Below, in pieces: positions 23,080 to 33,740 of a DNA stretch of 64,000 nt. The stretch is taken from contig CM054113.1 of assembly GCA_028673005.1 (NCBI GenBank), positions 169,491,337 to 169,555,336 of the forward strand, read 5' to 3'. The translations under genes and the position numbers were made by a program. Positions within the stretch are counted from its first letter, which is position 1. The number at the start of each line of letters is the position of its first letter. The DNA comes from Tanypteryx hageni (taxonomy: Eukaryota > Arthropoda > Insecta > Odonata > Petaluridae). Below the pieces are notes generated by a model. The model ran no database searches. It was not told the origin of the DNA and saw only the letters and a program-made list of their open reading frames with translations.

Positions 23080-23217
23080 GAAATCATATCCTCAATTGCT
23101 AATGTTAAGCAAGGCAGGCCGGATAAATTTGGTCCATCCACTTCGGGCAAGAAAAAGCGACCAAGAATTGAAATTGAATATGAGACAGAGATGGAGAAAC
23201 AGCCGACTAAGAGTTGA
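23080..23217 (+). CDS. MAK16: Last exon of the MAK16-like gene
   Basis: After the acceptor TTTTCTCAG at 23079, 46 codons run to TGA at 23215-23217. The peptide begins EIISSIANVKQGRPDKFGPS and ends with a Lys/Arg cluster (GKKKRPRIEIEYETEMEKQ), then PTKS. The RxRxEIEYE-type terminus is, to my recollection, the conserved end of MAK16 proteins. The basic cluster suits nuclear or nucleolar targeting. The phase matches the preceding exon. An overlapping frame (23027-23371) is an artefact because it ignores the splice site. Confidence 0.7.
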   Translation, partial: EIISSIANVKQGRPDKFGPSTSGKKKRPRIEIEYETEMEKQPTKS

Positions 23218-23786
23218 GCAAAAATTCTGGCAATGCTTTATTTTACAAGAAAAATGTTGCTTGTATATTTTTGTACAATTTAATAGGACAGAATTATCTC
23301 AATTTTTAGAGAATTCTTGTTATGATTGTTATTATATTTCTATTGTTGAAGATTCCCTTAAATGTCATTAGTGTTGAATTTTAAACAAAATAAGTAATTC
23401 AAAGGTAAGTTTTTGAGCTTTCCTTGAACTTAAATATAGTTGATGAACATTACTCCTTTAGCCATAACATGCTTGAGTAAACTGGACTCAGGTTATAACT
23501 GCAAATTAGCCATTCATGGTGGTAATTCGCTGAATGTTGATGATCATTGAAGTAACATTGAGAGTAGCTGCATCTTAGTTGACATATCCATATGGTTTGT
23601 TCAACTATTTTGTGGTTACATTGCTTATGCTGATTATCAACTGAATGGCATTTAAAGAAAGTTGCAAATTAATTTTTATGAATATGCATGTGAATTTTTC
23701 ATTTAAATTTATCTTCATAACGGTAAAAAAATGAACATACAAATGCATGTTTATTTATGTTGAAGAAATTGGTGATATGATCATGT
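23218..23786 (+). other. Probable 3' UTR and downstream sequence of the MAK16-like gene
   Basis: AT-rich, with no other coding exon. No canonical AATAAA is seen in this interval. The first clear ones lie further on (23937-23942 and near 24000). The true transcript end is unknown. Confidence 0.4.
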
Positions 23787-23910
23787 ACAAGGTCTGACAA
23801 TTAAGTTCACGAACTCCACCTATATCCAGGGGTGAGCTGCCAATCTGGTAACAAGGGGCTCGCTATATGTAGGGGTATGACAGCAATCTGTTAACAATTG
23901 GCTCGTTACA
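23787..23910 (+). mobile_element. Possible solo mariner terminus
   Basis: AGGTCTGACAATTAAGTTCA followed by CGAACTCC resembles terminal inverted repeats of some mariner elements. No partner repeat or transposase is nearby. Confidence 0.35.
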
Positions 23911-25059
23911 TTTTAACAGTCAAGGAATTAATTAGAAATAAATTTACATAAGAATACGTTTTATTTGTCAATTTATATTTACAACTATTTATTGAAATTA
24001 TAAATAAACAACATTTGGGTGTTTATCTCAAAAATTATATGAGGCCTATTCGTGCAAGAACTAGAAAAGTGGTGTAGTTACCGGAAATAAGTTGATTGTA
24101 CTATTGCAAAGCTCAAATTTTCCTATTTTTTTAGTACACTACTGAGATATGAACTTATTGTATAAACAATCTTGCAACACCCCACTTAATCGGTGCTGTT
24201 ATCATCGGGAGCGAACGATTGTCATGAAAGGAGGAAGCTCATAATGGGGTCATTAACGGAGGACCAGACTTGAAATATAATAATTAGATAGAATCTAATG
24301 ATCGATACTAAAATGACTAATTATTTCTAGCTTAAATGGATTCAAATGTAACCTATTTTCTTGAAGATTTAAAATATTTTGTGTGATAATTAGAAGAGTA
24401 ATGATTAGCGCAGTATTATCGGAGGTTTGTCGAAAGTGAAAATAGTGTAGCCAGTTCAGCAGAAGTATGAAGAAAGAGGTAGGATGACAGTTTTTAGTAA
24501 TCTAAAGTGACTATTGAACCCAAAACATTACATTGTGCGACTTGAGTGAAATTAGTTATGTGGATGTCTGCACTCTCCTTTTGAGAATTGTTGCACAAAT
24601 TTGAAAATCCATTCTGTAAAAAAAGTGTTAGTGAATAAGTATGCTGTCAAATGTGATCGGAATATCAAGAATCCTGCATTATTTCACCGTGTTGCCTCAA
24701 TATACTTCTGTAATCTTTTGTAACTTCTATTTGATGAGTTACATTCCAATTTTGTCTAATTGTAAGTTATTCGTTATAAGATAATCTTTTTCGTCTCATA
24801 TGCATATTGTTTCATGCAGACTCCTACAACGATACATTTTTCACTAAAAACATCCATCTGATGTTTTTATCCTTTATACCATTGTAATCTAGACATAGGT
24901 AAAATAGAAAAAAGAAATTAAATAAGATGCATTTATTAGATGAAAAATTTTACTCATTTAAAAATTGGTAAACTTTAAATGCGTTTTCTGGTGTTTTTAA
25001 CAGTTGTTGCTTGTCTAGTTTTCACACGGATAGCCTCAATTTACATCATACATTTTCAG
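23911..25059. other. AT-rich non-coding sequence
   Basis: No recognised coding sequence or element end. Confidence 0.4.
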
Positions 25060-25990
25060 TTTAAAGAAGGTTTCATATTGCTTTTTGATTTCCTGTTGGT
25101 TGTACAACAACCTTGGGTCGAACTCTAGTATCATCGGCAAGATGATATTGGCATAACCAGTTCTTCACAAAAGGCACTGCATACCAATCTGTTAAAGATT
25201 TCCACAATATTTTTATAGTCATCAGATTGAACACATGGCTAATTGTGTTTACTCCTTTCACATGTGGCTTTACCATTCATTACACTAAAACCTCGTTCAG
25301 CTTCTGCGCTGCTGATTGCAATTGTGTTAGCAATCTTCTTAGCTTTAGCAATAGTAGGTGGAAAAGGAACATACAGTTTTGATTGTAGGTTTTAGTCCAT
25401 AAAATTCTTGAAATCATTAATATTGATTTTAAATTTTATCAACTTATTTAGCTGCTGTAATTTCTTTTCCCATTTTAGTCATGGAGAAAGTATTTCCTCA
25501 AAGCTCCAAGGGGTTGGTACCAACAAATCAAAGTGTGTTAAAAGATATCCGTAATGCTTATGATTATTTGAATCGTTCCCAAATTCAGTTTACTCTGGTT
25601 TGAAAAAAGTGATTTGTCGATAAAAGTCTGGCTGTCAAATTTTCAATTACACTTTGAATTAGTTGACCTCTAGGACAAGTGTTTGTTATCTTTGATGCAC
25701 TGCTTTGAAATGATATGCATTTATAAGTATCAGATTTAATTAACTGAAAAACTTTGTGTTTACCAATATTTTCCTTAAGAGATTGCATTGCTCTTTTTGT
25801 GCATCTTATAAGTTTGTCGGCTTTTTGTAAAGTTATTGACTGTGAGTGTAAAGTGTTTGATAACAAGAATATCTCTTCTAAAATATCTATCATCAGAGCT
25901 AAATCACTGAGGAAATTTACATTAGACATTCTTTTTGCCATTCCTTCAAATGTTGTGTTAGATATGTCTATAAGTCTCTAAATAACACCT
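25060..25990 (-). pseudogene. hAT transposase C-terminal half
   Basis: On the - strand, from 25941: FLSDLALMIDILEEIFLLSN and SQSITLQKADKLIRCTKRAM form the helical region preceding the hAT dimerisation domain. Near 25330, [15 protein letters not shown] is the conserved [10 protein letters not shown] motif of the dimerisation region. From 25276, SLTDWYAVPFVKNWL and HLADDTRVRPKV form the C-terminal tail. Frameshifts and stops separate these blocks, and the catalytic core is absent or too decayed to see. It is a different hAT lineage from the one at 9.7-12.8 kb. Confidence 0.7.
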
Positions 25991-26329
25991 GCATTCATTA
26001 ACAGAAAAACAGTAAAAATAAATACTCGTGTAAAATGAGAAAAAAAATCTGTTAATAAATTTCTGTAAATAAACACCAATCCATGTATTTACAGTTCACT
26101 AAAATGACTGTGAGAGACCCTTGTTGATGGACGGGAAAATATAAATCTTCACTTTTGGAATTGGAAGTTTGGAGAGGTAAAGCACTAAGAAAAGGCCCTT
26201 ATTAGTGCTGCAATACACTTTCAATCTCAAGTACTATTTTAAACTTCAAAAGTTCACTCTTTGTGATTGACTCTTAGATTGAACTCGTGGATGAAAATGA
26301 GTGCTGCACGTTGACACCAAGGTTTGTGG
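25991..26329. other. Unassigned non-coding sequence
   Basis: No gene or element recognised. Confidence 0.4.
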
Positions 26330-26520
26330 AAAAATTCACCGAAGACATTTCATCAAAAGACAATTCATCGAAAACAATTCACTGAATACAATTCATCGAA
26401 AGAATAAGTCAGCGAATATCAATCTATCGAATGAGCATTTCATCGAAAGATGAGAAAAATAATTTTTAATTGTTGTGAATTGTTTTTCAGTATATTGTTC
26501 TTTCGATGAATTGTTGATAT
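26330..26520. repeat. Irregular ATTCATCGAAA repeat cluster
   Basis: About seven variants of ATTCATCGAAA or TCATCGAAAG occur at 11-25 bp intervals, the last in inverted orientation (TTTCGATGAAT near 26502). Related words (CAATTCATCG and GACAAATT) reappear at 27297-27330 and 27545-27620, around the mariner fragment. They may belong to one dispersed family. Confidence 0.5.
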
Positions 26521-26719
26521 ACATCCAAATCCAAAGCGAATCGTGTAAATTCACCTTGAGAAAAGAAAAGACTAAAGGGACAAAACTATATTGCTACTAT
26601 ATATAGTACATATGCCTGATAAAGTTTAACAAAGTGCTCATTAAATGAGTCTAAATTTAACAAAGGGCTTGCATGAGCCCCCTCCAGCTCACCCCTGCCT
26701 ATATCTACCTGTACTTCCA

Positions 26720-27253
26720 TTATTGGTGATCCACTATATGGTTTCTTTCAAAGTATTCCCCTTGCGGTGCAATGCATGCCTGCCACCGTTTCTTCCATCC
26801 TTGATAGCATTTCTGGAACTCATCTTCTGGAATTGCGTTTATTGCCACTGTCATATTCTACTTGATGTTTTCATTGTCCTAAAAATGCGCTCCTTTGAGA
26901 ACGTTTTTTATCCAAGGGAATAAAAAGAAGTCGGGAGGGGCCAAATCAGGTGAGTAGGGTTGATGTTCCAGTATGGTAATCTGTTTCTCGGCCAAAAATG
27001 TCCTCACAGTCAATGTTGTGTGGGCAGGTGCATTGCTGTGCTGCAGGATCCATTTGTTTTTCCTGAATAGTTCAGGTCTTTTTCTCTGAGGTGCTTGAGC
27101 ACTTCCTAATATGTGGTAGTATTGATTAACTGTCTGTCCTTGAGGCTCAAATCCATGGTGCACCATACCCTTTGCATTGAAAAAGGAAAGGAGTATTGTC
27201 TTCACTTTGGACTTCGACATGCTCATCATTATCGATTTCCTCTCTCCCCTCAC
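26720..27253 (-). pseudogene. Mariner transposase fragment, N-terminal part missing
   Basis: From 27253 on the - strand: MSKSKVKTILLSFFNAKGMV, GFEPQGQTVNQ and ILQHSNAPAHTTLTVRTFLA, then YSPDLAPPDFFLFPWIK. In the second-Asp position the usual HxDNAPAH reads HSNAPAH, so that catalytic Asp is already lost. SPDLAPPDFF keeps the third Asp. After a stop near 26875 the C-terminus continues (AIPEDEFQKCYQGWKKRWQA) to about 26720. The paired HTH domain and first Asp are absent. Confidence 0.8.
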
Positions 27254-27337
27254 TCAAACTCATGCTCACTACATCACACAAAAAACTCACCATACGTCAA
27301 TTCATCGTTTGACAAATTTAGCATGTGACAAATTGTA

Positions 27338-27429
27338 AGGCGAGACACCATGACTAGTGTATGGCAGGGGGATGCACTTGGTGGGTTGGGATTCATCACT
27401 TGCCATACACCATCCAATGTGTCTCGCCT
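27338..27429. repeat. Short inverted repeat, 28-bp imperfect arms
   Basis: GGCGAGACAC plus GTGTATGGCA (27339-27366) pair with TGCCATACAC plus GTGTCTCGCC (27401-27428), with an 8-bp mismatched interior. A related unit in inverted order follows near 27500-27555. This suggests a small repeat family. Confidence 0.55.
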
Positions 27430-27639
27430 TGTGTAATTCGCAGCGAGAATTGTGTTTCATTCCAGTATTATCAAAATATAAAAATTTTGTTGTGGGAAAG
27501 GGTCTCCCCATGCTGTACACCAGTCATGGCATTTTACCTCCCAATTTGTCTCGCGACAAATTGGTTAAGCAACAAATGGAAGCACAATGATCGGCGAATT
27601 GATGCGCAGCGAACTGACCGACGAGTTGTCATCAAAACA

Positions 27640-28400
27640 TAGGAAGTATGGTTATGCATTTAATTGATGTTTTATTAAAAAAAATTGAAACCTAAGATAA
27701 AATAATTGTATCTACTAAAATTTTTCATTGCAAACTTATGATCTGGATTTTAATTAATAGTATTCATTTTAAGAAATACATTTAAAAAATTGTTTTTCTC
27801 AAACAAAAATTTGTAACAAACCATTTCAATTAATGAATGAACTAGTATACCTTTACTGATTACGTGTGTTTGAAATATGCACCAAATACATTTAGTGAGA
27901 AATTAGATCAAAATCTTTTTTCTGTTTTTACAGTGTTAAAAGAGTAAATACACTATCTTGGTTATTGTGCAGATTAAGTAAAATTCTGTAGGGAGAATTG
28001 AGGATCCAAACACTCCATAGAGCTAATGTAAACCATTGCATTTTATAGAAGAAATCAAATAATGTCAATTGGTAAGTTCCTGAATTTACAAAATGCCAAA
28101 TATTGCTATTAGTTGTATTGCTGATTTGGCAGAAGATAGCATAAATGGAAGAAATCTTTGGCCACCTGCTAGTTTGTGTAAATAATTTTTAAACCCAAAC
28201 TAACCCATGAAGCAATGACATAGGTATTGCAGTTGCGGTTATGGCAGCAAATCTCATCAGATATCAAATTAATTTTGGTACTATTTTGAAATTGATTCAA
28301 ATCCTCTTAGAAATAAAAGTAAACCTTGGGCTTTTGTCCACACAGCCATTCAAATGGAAAGCTTGTATGTTGATTCTCTTTTAAAAATATAATTAAAATA
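27640..28400. other. AT-rich non-coding sequence
   Basis: No gene or element recognised up to the truncated Penelope-like copy. Confidence 0.4.
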
Positions 28401-28716
28401 TTGGGACACAGTGTGTATCGCAGACCTACCCACACCAACCTATACTTAAATGGGATGAGTCACCACCACCCCTCCCAACGACAAGGAGTGTTGACCACTC
28501 TGATCGACCAGGCAAGAGCCATTGCTGACGAAGATAGTTTAGGGGCAGAAATCAGGAACCTACACCTCTCGTTCCGACAGAACGGGAAATCGGCCGGGCC
28601 CTGAGAAGGGCCATTTCCAGGAAAATGAAGAAAAACCGGTAACCACGGCATGTATACCCTTCCTGTCAACGATTTCTGGGAGGATCTCGAGGATTCTAGG
28701 CAGGCAAGGCATCAGG

Positions 28717-29211
28717 GTGGCACACAAACCGCCACCAAAAATCCAGAGCTTCTTACCGCAGAACAAAGACCAACTAGGCCTCAAAACAGCTGGAGTTTAT
28801 AAAATCCCTTGCTCGTGCAGCAAGCAGTACATCGGCCAGACGGGACGGACAATAGAAACGCGGATCAAAGAACATTCAAGATGCATTCGCCTAAATCAGC
28901 CAGAAAAGTTGGCAGTCGCAGAGCACAGCATATCCACAGCCCATCGCATTAACTTTGTGGAGGCTCAAATGATTGCCAAGGCCAATGGTTATTGGGATAG
29001 GCTAGTGAAAGAAGCCATTGAAATCAGAATTGAGAAAAACAACATTAACAGGGACACTGGATTCCCACTGAGCAAGGTGTGGAATCCCATACTCCTCAAA
29101 ATCGCGGAACACCATAGGCTGACCCAACAGCCAATGGGAAACGAGCCTCCAATACTCGGTCAGTATATATACAAGGACAAAATAATGGTACGGCACTCAG
29201 GAGACCCCTGA
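28717..29211 (+). pseudogene. Penelope-like GIY-YIG endonuclease domain
   Basis: The domain nicks DNA to prime reverse transcription in Penelope-like elements. KTAGVYKIPCSCSKQYIGQT near residues 22-41 supplies the GVY and YIG motifs. GRTIETRIKEHSRCIRL and the AVAEHS block follow, then YWDRLVKEAIEIRIEKNNIN with the conserved Glu. The open frame extends upstream of the first Met shown (RISRILGRQGIRVAHKPPPK) to about 28650. Its TGA stop at 29209-29211 lies inside a conserved tail motif. No active protein is expected, because RT is truncated. Confidence 0.8.
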
Positions 29212-29238
29212 AGATGGCACTTGAGGAAGGTGCCGAAA
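29208..29238 (+). ncRNA. Hammerhead-like core motif in the Penelope tail
   Basis: CTGAAGA fits the CUGANGA box. It is followed by a GGCAC/GTGCC stem with a 9-nt loop and then GAAA. Hammerhead ribozymes are known in Penelope-like elements. I did not find a convincing cleavage strand, so activity is unproven. Confidence 0.35.
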
Positions 29239-29318
29239 CGTCGGTTGACAACATACTCACCTGGCTGGAAACCCGGGAGCTTCACCTCATCGATTTGCCA
29301 GGAAAGCATCAGATCTTT

Positions 29319-32300
29319 CTATAATATTTAATTTGATTTTAAAGGTTCTTTTGAAAGCAACCATTTACAAGTTTTCATTTGATTTTTATATTTGTATAAC
29401 GTAAGAGAAACTGGAATTTAAAATGGGCTTGTACTAGGGCTGCGGCAGGAAAGAGTATTTAAGAGATGGGACCTTTTTGGGACTGCACACTGTCTTGCAG
29501 GATGTTTCTAGGTTATTAGAATATGTTATCCTTTCTGCAAAACAGAAAAGATCTGATTTGTCCAGCACAACTTGCTCCATACCGAGTAATGATTATTATT
29601 GTAACAGTGGTTGCAAGTTGCTCTCGAAATCAATGTCCTCAAAAATGATCAGCAAATGCACTTGTGAATAATTTTTAAACACTTGGATAATTTTTACAGT
29701 GAAGAATGCTTTGAATCACTTTACACATTGTAAAAACAATCTGTAATCAAAATTATTATCTGTTGCTACAGAATACAAAATATCTGTGAACGATTAAAAT
29801 TGCCATTGGCGACACTGGGATTGCTCAAAACCAAGAAGATTAGATTTTAAAAAGATTTATGACAATTTAAACAGGAAAGAACCTTTACATATTTAGTTTT
29901 CGAATGCAGGTTCATGTTTGGTGGGTATTGCGATTCATTTTATATGCCAAAAGAATCGAGCATTTGGAGAGGAAGGGTTGTGTTTATGATGTGGCATTCC
30001 TTTTTGATACCTTAAATACCTTAACAAAAATGTTGGGCAGCTAACTCTTCATGTATTCTGATGTCAAACATTTTTAATATTTATAGTAGTACTGCTATGT
30101 ACGACTGGCATAGCACAGGAGATTTATTACTTTACCAATATGCGACTTTCCTGAGAATGAAGCTGCAAAAATGTAAAAAAGTATCTTTTTTGTCCTATTC
30201 AGAGAAACTTTAAATGGAATTCTCCAAAACACTTTGCATTACACACTGATGAAGCTATTTTAAACTCCTAGTGAGTTCTATGAAGTAATTGATAATTCCA
30301 ATTCTACTTGCTCGGAAAAGAGATCTTGAAAACTGCATCATTTTTGGGATGTACGTACGTGTGTGAACAAATATTCTCTCTTCTGCAGTTATAATAAAAC
30401 TCCAAAATTGACAAACCTTGCTAAAAAGACAATCGGAACTAACCACGATTTTCCCGGCAAGTGAAACGGTGCAGCACATTACATACTTATTGTACTAAAA
30501 CAACAATTTAAAGTTTTTGTCTAATAAGTAGAATCATTTCTTAATGATTTTTTGTGAAGATAATCATTTTAAAAGAGTCCTACATTATGGCAAGATTTCA
30601 CTAAAATGCGTGATTAATAATTTTAAGCAATCATTTATTAATCCATAATTGTCATTTTTATAATAGAAAAATTATGGAAAAGTGATAACGTGTATTAGTG
30701 GATATTTCTCATTGTGTGCATTTATCACTTTTAACAGCTTACAGACAGTACATGTGCCTTGGTGAGGAAAGTTCCATAACCTGTAGTGGAAGCTTAACTT
30801 GCATTTCATTTTATTTTTAACATTTTAGTTGTTATTGATGAAATTTAATATGGGCTTATTATTGGCATATAAATATATTGTAATATCTTTCATGCTCAAG
30901 GTTTCTCGTTAAATATCGTTTTGGCATGATTTTAAAAGGGGTAAATTCAGGTGTAAAGATTTAAGTCCACTCACAGTTTAAGGGGATAGCCAATAATTTT
31001 CTGCAACACTAAGCCTATATCGAGTCCTTACTCTAGAAACTCTATTAGTGGGTAAAGTATATCCAAGCATTCCATGATAGACTGAAGTGGCCAACCTGCA
31101 ATGGTCGAAGGTATCTTCTGTGGCATGCCAATTATTTGCAAAAGCCATGTGGATAATTGCAGCAATTTACACAAAGTAGTTTCAGAGTAAACTTGGCGTT
31201 TGAATTGTGCTCCTCCAGTAGAATAAAAGAAAGATCATCTGTTTTTTTACATTAACCTTATTACCCTGCAATGCCCAGGAAGCGTATAGCAAGGGATGCA
31301 GTTGTATCATGCATACACTTAGGAAAATCTCTATTAGCCTGTCATATCACATTCAAAAAAATAGGTCTAATAGTGCATATTATTCAGTTGATTATTTCTA
31401 TGTAACTTATTATACACTGGTTAATTCCTACACTTGGATCACCGGTAATATAATAATCCACGTAAATCCTCAATGAATTCGGTGAAGCTACATTATTTGA
31501 AGAGTTTCCGTTTGTGTCCGATTATTACACTTCATAGACTGCCACATCATGTAGTTTCAAAGCTCTGAAACGCTAGCGGTAAAACTATAGCTGCCATTAA
31601 AAAAATTAGTCGCTTTACTTTGGACCACTCCAAGGAGCTTAGATAATTCATTTTCGAACGCATAAGCATTTAACAATTGGACGAATGAGTGAAAATTATC
31701 CGATTTCCTTCATTATCGGCGGGAACCTCCTCTGAATTCATTTACCACGTCTTTATACATAGTGGGCGATGCTATAATGTTTTTGTTATGCTCACTACTG
31801 GATTTATTAAAACTCCAAGCTAATTCCTAGTTAGAAATTTTACTAGGATGACGAAATTCATGGGAAGACATCGATAGCTGCTACTCCTAACACCATTCCG
31901 CAATAGCGGGAGGGTCTCCTTGGATACTACCTGGTTGTTACATGAAATGATATTTCCAATCACCGAAGTATCGTTTGTAAAAATCTCTAGTTTATTTTTT
32001 CAGAACAGATTACACATTTATTTTTTCTGCGACCGCTGTGATTTAACATACGATGCTAATTTATACATTTTCGTATGATTGTTAACTTAAAATTTGATGC
32101 TTCTTGTCTTAGAAGCACTTTGAATTGTAAGCAAAGTTGGTGCCATTTTCGAAAATTAAAAAAATTTACATCGAGCGAAGAAGTCAACTTGACTTTGACC
32201 AAAGATTAACATTATCTAACGAATCCTCAAATATCAAAATGGATAAGGGGATCCTGTGCGTATAAACCAATATGGATATGCAACTATAATTTGCAAAGGT

Positions 32301-32389
32301 AGAACTAACTCAAAATAATGCAAACGAAAGAAACGTAAATGCGGAATATTAACGAAAGGGCTGAGAAGAATCCTTTAAATTATGTCATA
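29319..32389. other. Long AT-rich stretch without recognised features
   Basis: Only short, low-quality open frames occur. I see no exon, RNA gene or clear element end in about 3 kb. Confidence 0.4.
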
Positions 32390-32551
32390 CACCAAGATAT
32401 AATCTAGTAAATAAACCAACGCGACAGCATTTGAACTACACATCCCATTTATATAAGATAATAGTTTTTATTTTCTGTGAAATTAAGGCATCTATCCGGA
32501 ATTTCTAAAATCTCTGTATTTGATACAGAAGCTAGTATCAACCAGCCCCAA

Positions 32552-32619
32552 CGGATGTAGTAGGGGTAGAATATCCGCCCGGCAAGTGGAAGACCCGGGT
32601 TTGATTCCCGGTCATAGCA
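32552..32619 (+). repeat. tRNA-Gly-like SINE head, first copy
   Basis: It matches the second copy from GGTAGAATATCCGCCCGGCA on, including a perfect T stem (CCGGG/CCCGG) around TTTGATT. The A-box region is damaged. Confidence 0.6.
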
Positions 32620-32846
32620 GAATTTTTTCTGTTTCAAAGTTATTCCCAAAATTACAGCTTATGCCTTTCTGCATAGTTTCCTATTATTCCATCAATTTTT
32701 GGCTTTGGCAATCTCACTATTTGAGAGGGAGGGGTTTTCTTTGACGTTCTCTTGGAGGACGTCCGTTGGGGCTGGTTGATACTAGCTTGGCTAGCCCGGA
32801 CCCAACTAAGAAAAACACCCGCGTTCAGAAACAGGAAAGATTATCT

Positions 32847-32917
32847 GCTACGGTAGTTCATTGGTAGAATATCCGCCCGGCAAGTGGAAGACCCAGGTTC
32901 GATTCCCGGTCATAGCA
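32847..32917 (+). repeat. tRNA-Gly-like SINE head, second copy (71 nt)
   Basis: The layout equals metazoan tRNA-Gly: acceptor GCTACGG/TCATAGC with one mismatch, D arm GTTC...GAAT, anticodon stem TCCGC/GTGGA, T arm around TTCGATT, and total length 71. The A box is TAGTTCATTGG and the B box GGTTCGATTCC is intact. The anticodon loop reads CCGGCAA, so position 33 is C rather than T and the triplet is GGC. The T stem also has an A-C mismatch. It is a SINE promoter head or pseudo-tRNA rather than a working tRNA. Confidence 0.65.
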
Positions 32918-33529
32918 GAATTTTTTCTGTTTCAAAGTTATTCTCTGAATTCTTTGGCAATTGGTTCACCTCCATGTTTTCGAATTTCAAGTTTTATGGC
33001 TCAGATGCCCTTTTTAAGCAATAACTATAATCATCATTATGACAATAGCCTATATGTTACACTAAAAGTTATGTAAAAATTAAGATATTTTGTGTTATGA
33101 TTATGGTTTCATCATCCCTGCCTTTTAGTATGTATCCGGATAAAAAATTAATTTAAAATTATCACGTCGCAATATATATACATCGTTGGCTGAAATCAAA
33201 TGGATTATAATGCAGTCTAAGCATTTAATCAATGCTCTTGAAGTATGGAAAATCAATTCCCATTGACAAGTATTGGAGTTGTTGCTATAGTAGTCCATAT
33301 TTTTCATTGTTGAAAACAGAATTTTTTTCATAATTTTATGATTAAAATCAAATTTTTATGCAAATTCAACATGGATTTGAATTTTGCCTTCAAGAAAAAT
33401 AAACTTCATTCTCTCTTCCACAGTATGGTGCATGTCACGACTCTGTATCTCAATTTAAATAATTTAAAAAAGCAATTTTATATAACCATGCACAGTTTTT
33501 AATGCTTTTCTTATGGCTGTTTTAAATTA

Positions 33530-33740
33530 GACATTGGGGTCAAAAACACTCCTTAAATATAAAAATTTCTGGAATTTGGATTTTTCCAGAGGTTATAACC
33601 AATGACCTATATTTATGCCAAATTTCAGCTCTGTAGCACTCCTAGAAGTACCTTAGGTTTTATATGATACATCCTATATATGTAAGAAGCAGCTATTTAT
33701 AATGATACACTAGTAAAAGGCGCTTTCATTCTGCAAACAT
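33530..33740 (+). repeat. Dispersed repeat, copy 1 of 3
   Basis: It carries ATTGGGGTCAAAAAC, GCCAAATTTCAGCTCTGTAG, CTAGAAGTACCTTAGG and CTATATATGTAAGAAGC. The same words occur in order at 34900-35185 and 37390-37560. Confidence 0.6.

Larger units (their letters stand above)
28401..29318 (+). mobile_element. 5'-truncated Penelope-like retroelement
   Basis: The copy begins inside the RT C-terminal region (GHSVYRRPTHTNLYLN and HHHPSQRQGVL, near 28402-28480). It continues through a GIY-YIG endonuclease and ends in a 3' tail around 29318. At least one frameshift near 28604 separates the RT and endonuclease frames. Confidence 0.75.
32507..32946 (+). mobile_element. SINE cluster with two tRNA-Gly-like heads
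   Basis: Two heads (32552-32619 and 32847-32917) are each followed by the same 29-bp body that begins GAATTTTTTCTGTTTC. Between them lies an inverted repeat: CTAGTATCAACCAGCCCCAA (32532-32551) pairs with its complement at about 32765-32784. The flanks carry GAATTTCT (32499-32506) and GAATTCT (32947-32953), a plausible short target duplication. Confidence 0.6.
32390..33160 (+). repeat. Dispersed repeat copy, interrupted by a SINE cluster
   Basis: The left part (32390-32506) and right part (32947-33160) align in order with the uninterrupted copy at 60572-60990. Shared words include ACACCAAGAT, GTAAATAAACC, TTTGGCAATTGG/TCTGGCAATCGG, ATAATCATCAT and GATATTTTGTGTTA. The interval 32507-32946 is extra in this copy. 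Confidence 0.65.

Noticed and set aside
23027..23371. 114-codon + strand frame as a gene
   Set aside because: It overlaps the well-supported last exon in a different frame and ignores the splice acceptor.
32847..32917. Functional tRNA gene
   Set aside because: C33, a shifted anticodon triplet, stem mismatches and a near-identical neighbour with a shared tail indicate a SINE.
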